A stretch of 64,000 bases of DNA from Dipteris shenzhenensis (lineage: Eukaryota > Polypodiophyta > Polypodiopsida > Gleicheniales), in NCBI GenBank assembly GCA_047967505.1, contig CM106541.1, one strand, 5' to 3'. The position numbers and the translations under genes are program-made. This document shows positions 46,201 through 57,794 of the stretch, piece by piece. The notes below the pieces were generated by a model that did no database searches, was not told the origin of the DNA, and was given only the letters and a program-made list of their open reading frames with translations. Numbering within the stretch: the stretch's first letter is position 1; every line of letters starts with the position of its first letter.

Positions 46201-46939
46201 AGTTGCAGAATTTGCAGGTCACCTTCTTACTCACCTGCACCTAAACGGGTCTCCAAGTCTCCTCGAAAGGTTTCAGGATCCCAATCAAAATCTGGGAGAG
46301 AGGAAAGATCTCCTCGCTCACCTTCCTTACCTCCCAGGAGGAGACCCTCACCTTCAGCAAGGCTCTCCAACTCAAGGGATTCTCCTGATCGATCTCAGAA
46401 GACATATTCAAGTCTCACTCCTGAAGAAAGGTACCTATCTTAACAGATAGATTAGTCTGATTATTTTGGTCTAGTGGAAAAGGATTTATCTGGACACTAT
46501 CTTGAGTTTTAGTTAGAGATAGTAAAGCTGAGCTATAAAGGTGTTCTCAGTAGTCTGTTTTCAAAGTTCAATGCTTGCCATTTTGTTGTTTCCTAAACAA
46601 TGATGTGTCCAAGAATGTATCATTTTCTTCAATCGACTGGAACTTGAGGGCATTAGAGATGATTTGCTTGTAACTTTGTTTTCTGTATGTATATTTGGAG
46701 CATTCACAGCTTCAATTATTGTGTTAATTCAATTAGGTCCTTCTGGTAGGGAATATGTCAATGAAGTCCTTGAATGCAGTGTTTGACTAATGCTCTTAGG
46801 CACCTCATTTTTATCGGCAGTTTCGTAGGAGGCAATTGTTAGTAGGTGCGAGGTTGAGAGAATGCCAATGAAGTCCTTGAATGCAGTGTTTGACTAATGC
46901 TCTGAGGCACCTCATGTAATTGTTAATAGGTACGAGGTT

Positions 46940-46985
<46 letters not shown>

Positions 46986-47923
46986 AGGGTCTATGAGACT
47001 AAAATAACAGAGAGAGAGAGAGAGAGAGATGGAAGGGTCTATGAGAAAATAACCCGATACAATGAGCTGAGGGATGGAGCCTCTAAGCGGGCATCACATG
47101 GAGAGGATGGAGCTGGTGGTACTGTGGTGATCATCTGGGAGTTGGCGGAGATGTCAAGCCTGCAATGGCAATGTGTGAGGCTGCAATGGTGGCATAAAAC
47201 CTGTGATGTAGTGCTGTCGGCGGTGGGTATACGTGGTCAGTCATGGTCCCCTAGCTATGGCTCTACGACGGACAAGTGCCATTCTCAGAGGGGATGTTCC
47301 CTAGTGTGATTTATGCCTCGAAGCGCTGGCAAGTTTGATGTGTGAGCATAGTGTGATCTATGCCTCCAACTGCTGGCGAGTCTGATGTGTCTCGCTCGGG
47401 TCCTTGGATCCGCCGTCTCCGTGAGCCCTACTGGTCGGTCTTGTCTGGGTGGAAAAACTCAGTGACCATGCTCTGAGTAGTGATTGCTCGCTTCAGGGTT
47501 GAATCATGACTAATTATTCAGAAGCCCTACCAAGTGGTGTCGAAAAAGTTTTTGCTAACATAGGACAAAGGGGGAAAGTAGGCAAGCTGACATGTGGTCT
47601 AGGTGCAAGTCTTCCTGTCTGAATCTAGAGTTTTCTGTGACCCTGGGTGCTATTAGGCAAGTGTTTGTTAGAAGTATTGTAAAGGTGCCAAGAACAGTCA
47701 ACTAGAAAGAAAGAAAGAAAGAAAGTTTATTAAAGTCTTCGGAAGACCGATGGGTCTATGAGACTGTGAAAATCCTGATACAATGAGCTGTGGTAGAGAG
47801 GCGGAGACAAGGGGTATATTTTTTTCAAAGTAACTAATCAAATGCTTTGTTCCTTATCATGCTTTTTTTGCATTTTGTAGGTCACCACGTGGAGATTCCC
47901 TGTCTCCTGGGCCATCGCAATGA
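31729..47923 (+). CDS. SR splicing factor, SCL30/SCL33 subfamily, 8 coding exons, 340 aa
   Basis: Exons (coding): 31729-31871, 44240-44317, 44697-44855, 44969-45012, 45106-45169, 45598-45876, 46218-46430, 47881-47923 (stop TGA). All introns are GT-AG and the sum is 1,023 nt. Residues 1-36 are rich in Arg, Ser, Gly and Pro, the charged N-terminal extension that marks plant SCL30/30A/33 proteins. Residues 37-115 are one RRM with RNP2 LLVRNI (38-43) and RNP1 RGFGFVQY (77-84), ending VVFAEENRKRP. Residues 128-340 are an RS/SP-rich tail, phosphorylated in this family to recruit the spliceosome. The family acts in the nucleus in splice-site selection. The start is fixed by an acceptor (CTTTCAACAG, ending 31724) just before ATG; in-frame upstream ATGs at 31687 and 31699 lie in the intron. 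The gene appears intact. Intron 1 is 12,368 bp and full of transposon remnants. Confidence 0.93.
32420..33120 (-). mobile_element. Possible LTR, minus strand, in SR intron 1
   Basis: On the minus strand TATATA at 32788-32783 lies in a CG-richer segment and is followed by a leader-like ACAGCACTCACTACC. The style resembles the LTR-like segment at 39870-40470. No terminal TG...CA pair or target duplication is established, so this is tentative. Confidence 0.3.
33130..33851. other. Unassigned, probably retroelement DNA
   Basis: A minus-strand frame at 33453-33707 shows no clear domain. The right part is the sequence into which the 33852-34712 element inserted. Confidence 0.3.
33852..34712. mobile_element. 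861-bp hAT-like non-autonomous DNA transposon
   Basis: It is flanked by identical 8-bp duplications CTTCCTTA (33844-33851 and 34713-34720). The ends are inverted: CATAGTTAC...CGAAACGG on the left, and the reverse complement CATAGTTGCACGAAACGG on the right. A subterminal palindrome AAAACGGCGTTTCTT-GAAG-AAACGCCGTTTT lies at about 34645-34677, and AAACGGAAACGG repeats lie near the left end. Eight-base duplications and short imperfect inverted ends fit the hAT superfamily. There is no transposase. The inner part is purine-rich at 34430-34560. Confidence 0.75.
34945..35105. repeat. Degenerate ~55-bp tandem repeat, about 3 copies
   Basis: Units contain CTGCTTGTAGTCCACTCTTC and GATTCACCA, with spacing of about 50-60 bp. 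Confidence 0.75.
35150..35785 (-). pseudogene. Ty1/copia-type gag fragment with zinc knuckle
   Basis: On the minus strand at about 35265-35220 the translation gives CFYYNKPGHFVRDCKKK, a CCHC knuckle in the form common in Ty1/copia gag, with the second Cys changed to Tyr. Upstream on the same strand a frame from 35784 encodes a Lys/Arg/Ser-rich stretch without stops for about 140 codons. The knuckle is interrupted upstream by a stop. The fragment is nested in SR intron 1, opposite to the gene. Confidence 0.5.
35615..36268. repeat. Tandem duplication, period 348 bp
   Basis: TGTCCCGATACATCATCTGT starts at 35615 and again at 35963. Both copies run through the gag-coding segment to AACCGGTTGGTTACAATAAC. 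The second copy lacks about 45 bases after CTCTGCCAACTGA. Confidence 0.9.
36440..36610. promoter_or_regulatory. Cluster of CACGTG/ACGTCA-type motifs
   Basis: CCACGTCA (36454), CCATGTGTCA, CCATGTCA, palindrome CACACGTGTG (36529-36538), CCATGTCA, ACACATGTGACA, and CCACGTGTGACACGTCA (36584-36600) lie in 150 bp. CACGTG and ACGTCA cores are known plant bZIP/bHLH binding sites. Whether this is a working enhancer, a retrotransposon promoter or a degenerate repeat is open. Confidence 0.35.
37229..37266. repeat. (CT)n microsatellite
   Basis: About 19 CT units, next to the 3' truncation of the gypsy pol fragment. Confidence 0.95.
37306..38964 (-). pseudogene. Ty3/gypsy pol fragment: RT end, RNase H, integrase
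   Basis: A single minus-strand frame of about 550 codons. From 38964: RT thumb (FLRKSVHDYSHI), RNase H with LKADESDFAIGAALFQED and YRWPTLEKELYALV, ending near ADALSR; then integrase zinc-binding HHCC region (HPGIHRTL, CRVCCRACQ) and catalytic core (MDFITGLPR, VNDRDLKFTS), then AYNNAKHSRTCYSPF. The frame is kept throughout and broken by about four nonsense codons: two near 38250, one near 38085 and one near 37704. The 5' part of pol is cut at 38964, and the C-terminal end is cut near the CT microsatellite at 37266. It lies antisense in SR intron 1. Few lesions suggest a fairly recent insertion. Confidence 0.9.
39000..39860 (-). mobile_element. Possible LTR, minus strand
   Basis: On the minus strand GTATAAATATATGC at about 39746-39733 looks like a strong TATA box in a segment next to, and in the same orientation as, the gypsy pol fragment. 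Ends are not defined. Confidence 0.25.
39870..40470 (+). mobile_element. Possible solo LTR, plus strand
   Basis: The segment has LTR-like order: a GC-richer upstream part with CCAGCC/GGCTGG words, CTAAATATAGGGGCC at about 40200 as TATA box, a CACTCACTCAGC leader, and AATAAAG at about 40399 as a polyadenylation signal. No target duplication was found by eye. Confidence 0.35.
40471..42119. other. No recognisable gene, within SR intron 1
   Basis: Short open frames show no domain. Probably old repeat DNA. Confidence 0.4.
42120..42440 (+). pseudogene. Ty3/gypsy reverse transcriptase core fragment
   Basis: On + at 42276-42380 one frame reads TRYGYYKFLILPFGITNAS, then past a stop QMMNDILHEYLGKF. 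These are the RT blocks just before the catalytic aspartates (compare TRYGHYEF..MPFGLTNAP). The YxDD itself is not recognisable. Upstream, AKEDV near 42255 fits the preceding block in another frame. Dead, short and sense to the SR gene. Confidence 0.8.
43337..43474. repeat. Perfect 69-bp tandem duplication
   Basis: Two adjacent copies of the unit beginning TTCAACTGGCGTCTCACAAA and ending AATCACTGGCT (43337-43405, 43406-43474). Confidence 0.95.
43712..44036. repeat. Diverged ~170-bp tandem duplication
   Basis: Units begin GAAGGGCAA and end GTCTTGCTGCTTCAAT(C/T)C with internal ACTCTTTTC. Copies at about 43712-43858 and 43885-44036 share roughly three quarters of bases by eye. Confidence 0.75.
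46759..46945. repeat. 107-bp tandem duplication in SR intron 7
   Basis: CAATGAAGTCCTTGAATGCA starts at 46759 and 46866. Both copies end with GGTRCGAGGTTGAGAGA. Confidence 0.9.
46944..47030. repeat. Two (GA)n runs in SR intron 7
   Basis: GA runs at about 46944-46981 and 47012-47030, each followed by GATGGAAGGGTCTATGAGA. Confidence 0.95.
46981..47075 (-). mobile_element. LINE-type 3' tail fragments, minus strand
   Basis: Two copies of the tail block (reverse complement TCTCATAGACCCTTCC), the second followed by CCGATACAATGAGCTGAG, as in the 47703-47800 copy. Confidence 0.55.
47284..47392. repeat. ~53-bp direct repeat in SR intron 7
   Basis: TAGTGTGATTTATGCCTCGA...GATGTGTGA near 47292 and TAGTGTGATCTATGCCTCCA...GATGTGTC near 47348. 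Confidence 0.75.
47703..47800 (-). mobile_element. LINE-type 3' tail with (TTTC)n, minus strand
   Basis: On the minus strand: GAGCTCATTGTATC-like start, CTCATAGACCCATCGGTC, TTCCGAAGACTTTAATAAAC and (TTTC)5. It matches the tail at 31400-31465. It sits about 80 bp before the last SR exon. Confidence 0.65.
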
Positions 47924-48120
47924 ATTTACTGCAATATTATTGAGGTCATGTTATGCACAGCCCAATTTTGTTCTGTAAGGTCGGTGACTACAGAAGCTGT
48001 TTCCAGGACTTCTACAAATTTCATAGGTGTCTTCTGAGTCCGTTAGTAATAATTGGTGCTTGTGTTGGAAAAGAGCAAATTCAATGAACAGGTTTTTGGG
48101 TTTGTGACAGTTTTGTGTCT
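47924..48120 (+). other. 3' UTR of the SR gene, extent approximate
   Basis: Sequence after the TGA is AT-rich with T-runs. A weak AATAAT-type signal lies near 48045. The cleavage site cannot be set from sequence alone. Confidence 0.4.
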
Positions 48121-49904
48121 TTTAATTTTAGTTCCATATTTTTAACACCAAAGACTGCATGGCTCACCCCTGTCATAAGTTTTACTCAGGCGACGAAATT
48201 TTCAAATTGTATTAGAATTTGGTTCCCGTATAGGTGTCGAGGACATACACACCCGCATCGTGCACACGTTCTGAGGACTTTTGCAGAGAGCCCCTCCTTG
48301 CTTGTATGCACCTCTGATTCAAAGAAAAGCAATTCTCAACAACCCCCGTGTCATGGAAAACCCAGTCTCAATTAAATTATGCCAAATTCCTGTTGGAAAT
48401 TAACCAGGAAAACTCTCTTTAACTTACTCGGCACAAATGTTTGATAGGCCATGCACATAGCCTCATTTTTATGATAGACTTCGTAAGCTTTCATGAAATT
48501 CATGTACAATCATATTAGTGTAAGGTACTCTATACACCCCTCTTTCAAAGAATTTACATACTATTAATCACATTTGGCTCATATTGGGGATAAGGATGCT
48601 ATAGGGATTGCACATGGAAAGCTTTGCTCTTCCAAGGTAAAGAGTGTGCTTTGCATATTGCTATAGGCATTTGTATATGAAGCGTATTCCTTTGTTGCAC
48701 TCTTTGGGTAAGCTGGCTTCTAGTACATGAAGTAATCGGCATTACCAACAGTTTTCTACTCTCCTACCTTGAACTTTAAAGTATATGGGTGGATTTTGCA
48801 TAGTGCATATGCATGTTCAGGTTAGAAATTGCAAGTCGTCCTAGTACCAGTGGTTGAAAATCAATGAAGAGGCTGTACATTGTTTTGAGTGCCAAGGAGA
48901 CAGAAGTTTTATTTATGAACAAGGGCGAAATGTACATTTGGCGTGAGTGAAAGTCAATGCATGTGCTTTTGTGTTAGCACTTGTGCATGCGCATGTATGT
49001 GTGGGCCTGGGCTTAGACCTGCATGCAAGCAAATGACATTGTAAAGAGATGGAATATGTGCAGCTCCTTTAAGCTTGCTACTAAGCTGCAAAAGTGAAAA
49101 AAGGAAGGGGAGGTGGGGAGAACCAGGTTTTTTAGTTATCAAGCCTTTGTAGAATCTACTTATGCTTATATAGTTTTGACTCCCACTACTCGATGCCCTC
49201 TTTCCTACTCAGTATTTTCTGTTAGTGCATAAAGTTTTGTTGTGTATAGTTGTTGAAGTCGTCCCAAGGGATTGTTAGGTGTCATCCATGGAAAATTCAC
49301 ATGGGAGGAATACCAGAATTTGAACCACTCTTTCTTTGTCGTGATGCTCTTAAGACAATACAATTCAGTTGAAAACATACAACCTTAGTAGCTCTCTTTT
49401 TTGTGATGCTTTCAAGACCAAAAGTTCTCTTAAGCGTAGGAGCTTTCTATCTTGGTTACTGTCATGATGTTATATGTCTTAAGGACCCTTGTGATGTGTA
49501 AATTGTTGGCTCAAAGAGCAACTAGGAAAAAATTGCGTAAAGTGTTATACAGACTCAACTACAGCATGCTCAGTCCATGTTATTTTCTATGCAAGGATAA
49601 AAGTGTAAAGGGATGAGAAGCTTGTTAATAGCCCATGTGGTCATTAATGTTAGACTAAAAAGAAAGTGTCTATCATAGTATTAAAAGATTGCACATGAAT
49701 TATCACAAAAGTGAATAGAATCGGGCATATAAATGATATTATTGTTGGGGGAGGTGATTTTGTATAGGTTATTCCATTTAATTGCTTTAAGGGGCGGAAG
49801 ATGGGTGAAAAGGAGGTGGAGGGGCAAGCAATCAATGGGGTGGACATTATTGTGCGTGCATGTGTGTGTGTGTGTGAGAGAGAGAGAAATAGGGAGAGAG
49901 TTTG
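48121..49904. other. No recognisable gene downstream of the SR gene
   Basis: Mixed-composition DNA. Open frames of 60-90 codons show no domain. A short GT/GA run at 49865-49888 adjoins the LINE tail. Confidence 0.5.
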
Positions 49905-51250
49905 TTTGTTTGTTAAAGTCTCTACTAAAGATTGATGGGTCTATGAGATTGATAGAAAACTTGATACATTGAACAAAAGGGTGTAGGACACAATCAATGT
50001 GAAATCATCAGTGTCAAGATAGTCATAGTCATCATTGGCATTGTCATCCTTAGATCAGATAGAATTTAATATGATATAATATAATGCAGGACACCCAAGG
50101 CATGAAACTTCAAGGTATGTTAGCTTGCTTTCTTTCGGCCACAAAACCCTCCATAAACCTCTTCTGATTAATTAAGGGCATTTTGTTAACCTAGTTTTCT
50201 ACGCTTGCTCTCATGTCAAAGGTTTTACTCTAAGCTACAAGTGGATCCAGAGTTCACAAAGAACCTCCTTTGTATTGCGAACCTTTTCTTGATCTTTTGT
50301 CAAAATTAGTAAATAATTTAATTCCTAATTAGCAATGTAACACCGTAGACCATGACATCCACTATTCCATTCTTAATTAGAGCCAATAAAGGAGTTGTAT
50401 CAAGAGCAAGCAAAAAAGGACACCGAGCAATGAAGAGCAAACTTGTCAAACTATTCCTTAAGGTTGCAAAGGCATTGTCAAAAAAGGTTTTGTTGCACCA
50501 TGCTCTCCAATACGTTACCACCAAATGCTTAAGAACTTTGCAAATGTCTCTGCTAAAAAAAAGAAGTTCCCTACCAAGGTAATTGTGATGAATCCCAAAG
50601 CCAACCTTGTACAAGGAGTTTAACATTGTTGTGGGGAGCTAATCACCAACTCTTAATCAGTATTGGTATTTCATGAATATCCAATTTACTTCTTCAAGAT
50701 AACTATCCTTTCACAATCGATGCATTGGCCATCTCAACAAGTTCTCCTTTCAACGTATCCCAAAAGGTTTTGTAAAATCCCATGATAAGGCCATTTGGAC
50801 TAGGAGCCCCATCTTTGGCCATAGCCTCCCAAGAGTTGACTTGCAATTCACACTTGCCAAAACCTCTTGCATGTTTTTTTCCAAAGTTTAATCAGGCACA
50901 TCTTGAGCCTCAACTATTGTTTAAGTTGATAGACCGTCAGCTATGTGCCAAAATTTAGTGATTAGGAATCTCACTGTATCCATATTTATGTCAATATTTT
51001 CCTTGGGATATTTTTGCTTCATTACTTAATGGGCCATCCCTTATGCTCCAACATTTCATAGGGCTTTACCTTTGGGGCAATGGATTGACGATTGCCAACC
51101 AGAGCTGTCAACTCTTCATTGGGTCTTAGCTCGTTGACATTCCCAAGCCCTTCATGATTGATGATACAATAATTAATGGAGCTATGTGTGCTCCAAATCA
51201 TAGAATTTGGAAAAACTATTTGGAGATATGGAGGACCAACGTAAAAATAT
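49905..51250 (-). pseudogene. LINE (non-LTR) reverse transcriptase remnant with 3' tail
   Basis: On the minus strand at about 50830-50730 the translation reads KDGAPSPNGLIMGFYKTFWD, which fits the LINE RT block usually written as K.PGPDGF...F...W. At 49975-49905 the same strand shows CTCATAGACCCATCAATC, GACTTTAAC and a short (AAAC)n tail, the 3' block shared with the copies at 31400-31465 and 47703-47800. In between a 102-codon frame (50626-50318) has no clear motif. Stops and frame changes show decay. The catalytic FADD-type motif was not found. Confidence 0.6.
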
Positions 51251-53592
<2,342 letters not shown>

Positions 53593-53594
53593 AA

Positions 53595-53682
53595 CAAATA
53601 CCGAGGATGATGGGAAAGTGGTAGCTTAAACTTCTACATCATGCAAATACCAAGGATGATGGGAAAGTGGTAGCTTAAACAA
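53595..53682. repeat. ~50-bp direct repeat
   Basis: AAATACC(G/A)AGGATGATGGGAAAGTGGTAGC occurs at about 53597 and 53646. Confidence 0.85.
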
Positions 53683-54002
53683 AATTGATAAGTCGGGACA
53701 TGATGTATCATTTTCAAGCATCTCTTATCGGGCCGAATAAGTTTGTGTAGTTGGCTCAGAGGGAATAGGTGTACATAACTACAGTGAAAGACATTAGATT
53801 GATCAACCTAACAGGTTGGGCCATGATATACAAATGAAAACAAGCATCGGTATTAAGCTTGAAATATATGAGAAGAGATGCATGCCAAGAATTCACACCA
53901 TACCCATAAGAATAAAAAAAAAGAAAAACATGAAGATAATTGGATAGTGAAAGTGAAATTGTGATGTTGCCCACTTTTTACTCCATTCCTTTTCAAGTAA
54001 AA

Positions 54003-54024
54003 TGTGTGTGTGTGTGTGTGGGGG

Positions 54025-54075
<51 letters not shown>
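54003..54075. repeat. (GT)n-G8-(GA)n compound microsatellite
   Basis: GT run, eight Gs, then about 22 GA units. Confidence 0.95.
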
Positions 54076-54079
<4 letters not shown>

Positions 54080-54996
54080 ATGCATAACAACAATTTTAAG
54101 AAGCTTGTCACACATATTGCATTCGAAAAGGAAAGCAGCTCATTGTGGAAAAAATAGGCATTCTTTCAGAAAAAGGTAATATGTAAAAATAGGTAACATT
54201 GTGGAAAAAATATACTTTGTTTGAAGAAATAGCTAACATGAAAAAATTAAGGATTATGGAAAAACATAGGCATTCTTTGAGAAAAAGGTAACATCTATGT
54301 TTTTAAACATGTGAAACTTTGTATGTGGTTGAGGGGAGAAGACGGGTTTGTGTGGAAAGTGGTGTGAGTAGGGTCAAGCGCGTGTTAGGAAACATGAAAT
54401 TTACATATAAAATAGAACCTACAGCCCTTTTAGAACCTAGTGCAACATAGTTGAGGAGCCTCTTGAGTGAAGGGGGAGGTTTGCTAAAGGTTTGCGAGAG
54501 GAGATATTGGAGGAGTTGGGGAGTTAGGTTACAAACGCATAACAAAAGAAACAGTATTATGTTTTTATATCATAAGCAATTGCATTGTAATAAGCATCAT
54601 AAATAAGATCAAACCCAAACATAAATATGATAAAACGTTTTGATGTTATTTGTGATGCATACAGCCGAGCTCATAAGCATTGAAAAGTTTTCCAATATAT
54701 TCGTTCATGGTAATACCAAAATAGTTGCAAGTTGGTTCTTTCCATCGTATGTCTATTGATTTGAATTTGGCATTAAGTTGTGTGTGTGCATGATATTCAA
54801 TTGTCTTTTTGTGTACTAATCAAGTGTAGGGATGAAAGAAGCCTTTCAAGGTCAAGGTCCCTGAGTGGATAGGTTTCACTGATCACGTTCTTTGAGATAT
54901 TGTTGGAGTTTTGTCCTGGCTAAAGATTCTCATAGTATACATCAATGCTAAATGAAGGAGTTTCTATTCGGTTGAAAATGCTCTGTAATCAACTAA
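54076..54996. other. No gene; loose repeats
   Basis: 54140-54300 repeats words such as GGAAAAA, CATTCTTT and AAAAAGGTAACAT. Nothing else recognised. Confidence 0.5.
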
Positions 54997-55248
54997 GTGC
55001 CAAAGCTCACTGATTTAGCAAGTTATGTCAAGATGGATAGGTGGTGGCCCATCCATAACTTTGGGAATATTAGAAAGCTCGATGGGTCCAGCTTTCCTTT
55101 GTGGAACATGAAGGTTTTGAGTCAATTCGTTTTCAAAGATGTTTGGAAAATTAATATCAAAATGCAGTTGAGACCTAAGGCCATCAAGAATACCATCAAA
55201 GTAGTGCCCACTGTAGCAGATCGGATTATAGTTGTAGTTCTTACATAG
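54997..55248 (+). pseudogene. Ty1/copia-type gag N-terminal fragment
   Basis: The frame includes KLDGSSFPLWNMKVLSQF and VFKDVWK, matching the LDG.NF..WK.KM...L....LW pattern at the start of copia gag. The frame continues about 40 codons without a known motif and then stops. There is no pol nearby. Confidence 0.45.
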
Positions 55249-55739
55249 AGGTGTTAGCCATCATCATCTAGACTAAGATTGTGACTTCCATAACATGGAT
55301 GGAGATGATCTAGATGGTGATTGCATTGGCATCCCAATTGGAGTGGTCTAGTCCTAATGGATGTCAAGTTAACCTCCCAAAATAAGGACCTCAAGGAGAG
55401 GTCTACATGGAGCATCCACCTAGATTTTTGATGTAGGGTGACAAGGTGTATAGGATTTGAAAGGCATTCTATGAATGGAAATGGACCCCATGAGCATGGT
55501 ACCTGTGGATTGATGATTACTTTGGAAGAATTAACCTAATATGGAGTACATCAATTACAAACCTATATCTCCATCTATCTTATCTTCTTAGTTTACCTAT
55601 GCATTTGTGCATGTGTTAGTCTATTTGTCTATTTATCTATTTTCCTGTTGAAATTTGCATGTGTGTATCTACCTACTACCCATCTGATGTGGGTCCATGA
55701 TTGGCGCCATGATTTCATATTGCTTGCAATTGTAATAAG
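55249..55739. other. No recognisable gene
   Basis: Short repeated TCTATTTATC/ACCTA words at 55560-55680; otherwise featureless. Confidence 0.4.
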
Positions 55740-56212
55740 GCAACATTGCAACCAAGGTAAATTTTTGTAAGTTCTAATGTCATAGGGCCTTCAACTAAGT
55801 CATTAGCTATGTCTAGGAATGGATATATAGTTAGTTCTAGCCATAATAAACTAATTCCAAGTTAGAAGGATTGGTCACCTAGTTGAAGATTTTTCAATGG
55901 AACCCCATTGTAATGAAGGCTTTGCCAAGCGTCCATAATGATGATTCAGATTACACAAACACTATGATAGGTACTCTAGGACTTAGTAAAATGGAAGACA
56001 AGATACTACTATGCTAGGTGAGCCATTTTCGTGTATACACTCTTCTCAGCTTGCTACACATTATGGAGTTGTAGCTTATATTGAGGGTTTTCTCCCTCCA
56101 TTTCCCCTTTTTTGAGTAATAGAGTTGCATTAGTTCAACCTTGTGTTTCATCAATTGCTTTGGGTTCTTTGATGAACATCTTTGAGTGAATGTTTTAGTC
56201 AGAGTGCACATC
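55740..56212 (+). mobile_element. LTR, plus-strand copy of the 3801-4590 LTR
   Basis: Aligns with the reverse complement of 3801-4590, ending GTGCACATCAT immediately before a tRNA-Met-type primer site at about 56215. The 5' limit is approximate. Confidence 0.6.
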
Positions 56213-57014
56213 ATCGGTATCAAAGTTGGTAGAATAGGTTCTACATTCCTTTGTCTTTCCATTTCCTTTGTCTTCCCATTTCCTGCAAATTCTACTCTTC
56301 TATCTCTTTCTCTTTGGCTTCCTCCAAGAGGAAATATCCAAACTTGAGAGGCATGGATTCAAAGATAAGTGATTTTAGCCAATGGATATCTCAACAACTT
56401 GCACAAAGCATAGCTCAAGCTATCCAATCTTTGCAAAGGTAAGGAATGCCAAATCTAAATAGTGGAACCCAATTTTTGGACTGCACCTCTTCATACTTAG
56501 GTACTTCTCGTGACACACACACACACACTCCTCCCCTTGGGGACCCTTGTGATCGTAGGAGGTGCAAAGACCACTAAGTTCATCTAATGGGCTAATAGTA
56601 GTCACAGAACTATACATGGGCCACACGCACACACACATCCGTCCCCCTGGAGACCATGGTAAACCTTTGGGTGTGCCTATAACTGGTAGACCCCCATAGC
56701 TTGGAGGAGGTATGGGCTCTAATTGCCCCCCCCTTATGTATATGACCTATGGATTTTTTGATACAACTCATATTGGTTTTCTGGACTAGGCCCTTTAAGC
56801 TAGGATCGAGTACTTTATCGGGGATACTACTATACAGAGGGGTACATATAGGTGTTGGACTTGCATGTGGTATAATGTTACCAATGTGGAGGGACATGAA
56901 TAAGGACATGTCCACTAAGTTCCAGTTTTATACTTGGGAACATGGGGAACATTTATTATCTACTATGGTTGAGGTGTGCCCTTGTTTTAAGCCATTCTGA
57001 ATATGTATATTCTA
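56213..57014 (+). pseudogene. Gypsy-type leader and gag N-terminus, duplication unit 1
   Basis: Begins with the primer-site-like CGGTATCAAAG. A 63-codon frame (56251-56442) includes MDSKISDFSQWISQQLAQ and ends after QSLQR at a stop. The block up to about 56510 matches the minus-strand gag remnant at 3430-3790. After that the sequence differs: CA runs, a C8 run at 56727-56734 and no gag motif. The frame is too short for a working gag. Confidence 0.55.
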
Positions 57015-57019
57015 CATTC

Positions 57020-57794
57020 ATCGGTATCAAAGTTGGTAGAATAGGTTCTACATTCCTTTGTCTTCCCATTTCCTGCAAATTCTACTCTTCTATCTCTTTC
57101 TCTTTGGCTTCCTCCAAGAGGAAATATCCAAACTTGAGAGGCATGGATTCAAAGATAAGTGATTTTAGCCAATGGATATCTCAACAACTTGCACAAAGCA
57201 TAGCTCAAGCTATCCAATCTTTGCAAAGGTAAGGAATGCCAAATCTGAATAGTGGAACCCAATTTTTGGACTGCACCTCTTCATACTTAGGTACTTCTCG
57301 TGACACACACACACATACTCCTCCCCTTGGGGACCCTTGTGATTGTAGGAGGTGCAAAGGATCTACTGGGCTAAGAGTAGTCACAGGACTATACATGGGC
57401 CACACACACACACACATCCGTCCCCCTGGAGACCATGGTAAACCTTTGGGTGTGCCTATAACTGGTAGACCCCCATAGCTTGGAGGAGGTATGGGCTCTA
57501 ATTGCCCCCCCCTTATGTATATGACCTATGGATTTTTTGATACAACTCATATTGGTTTTCTGGACTAAGCCCTTTAAGCTAGGATCGAGTACTTTATGGG
57601 GGATACTACTATACAGAGGGGTACATATAGGTATTGGACTTGCATGTGGTATAATGTTACCAATGTGGAGGGACATGAATAAGGACATGTCCACTAAGTT
57701 CCACTTTTATACTTGGGAACATGGGGAACATTTATTATCTACTATGGTTGAGGTGTGCCCTTGTTTTAAGCCATTCTGAATATGTATATTCTGA
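57020..57794 (+). repeat. Tandem duplication unit 2 of the leader-gag segment
   Basis: Near-identical repeat of 56213-57014, from CATCGGTATCAAAGTTGG to GAATATGTATATTCT, with a few substitutions and small indels. It has no LTR in front of it, so it arose by duplication inside the element and not by a second insertion. Confidence 0.85.
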
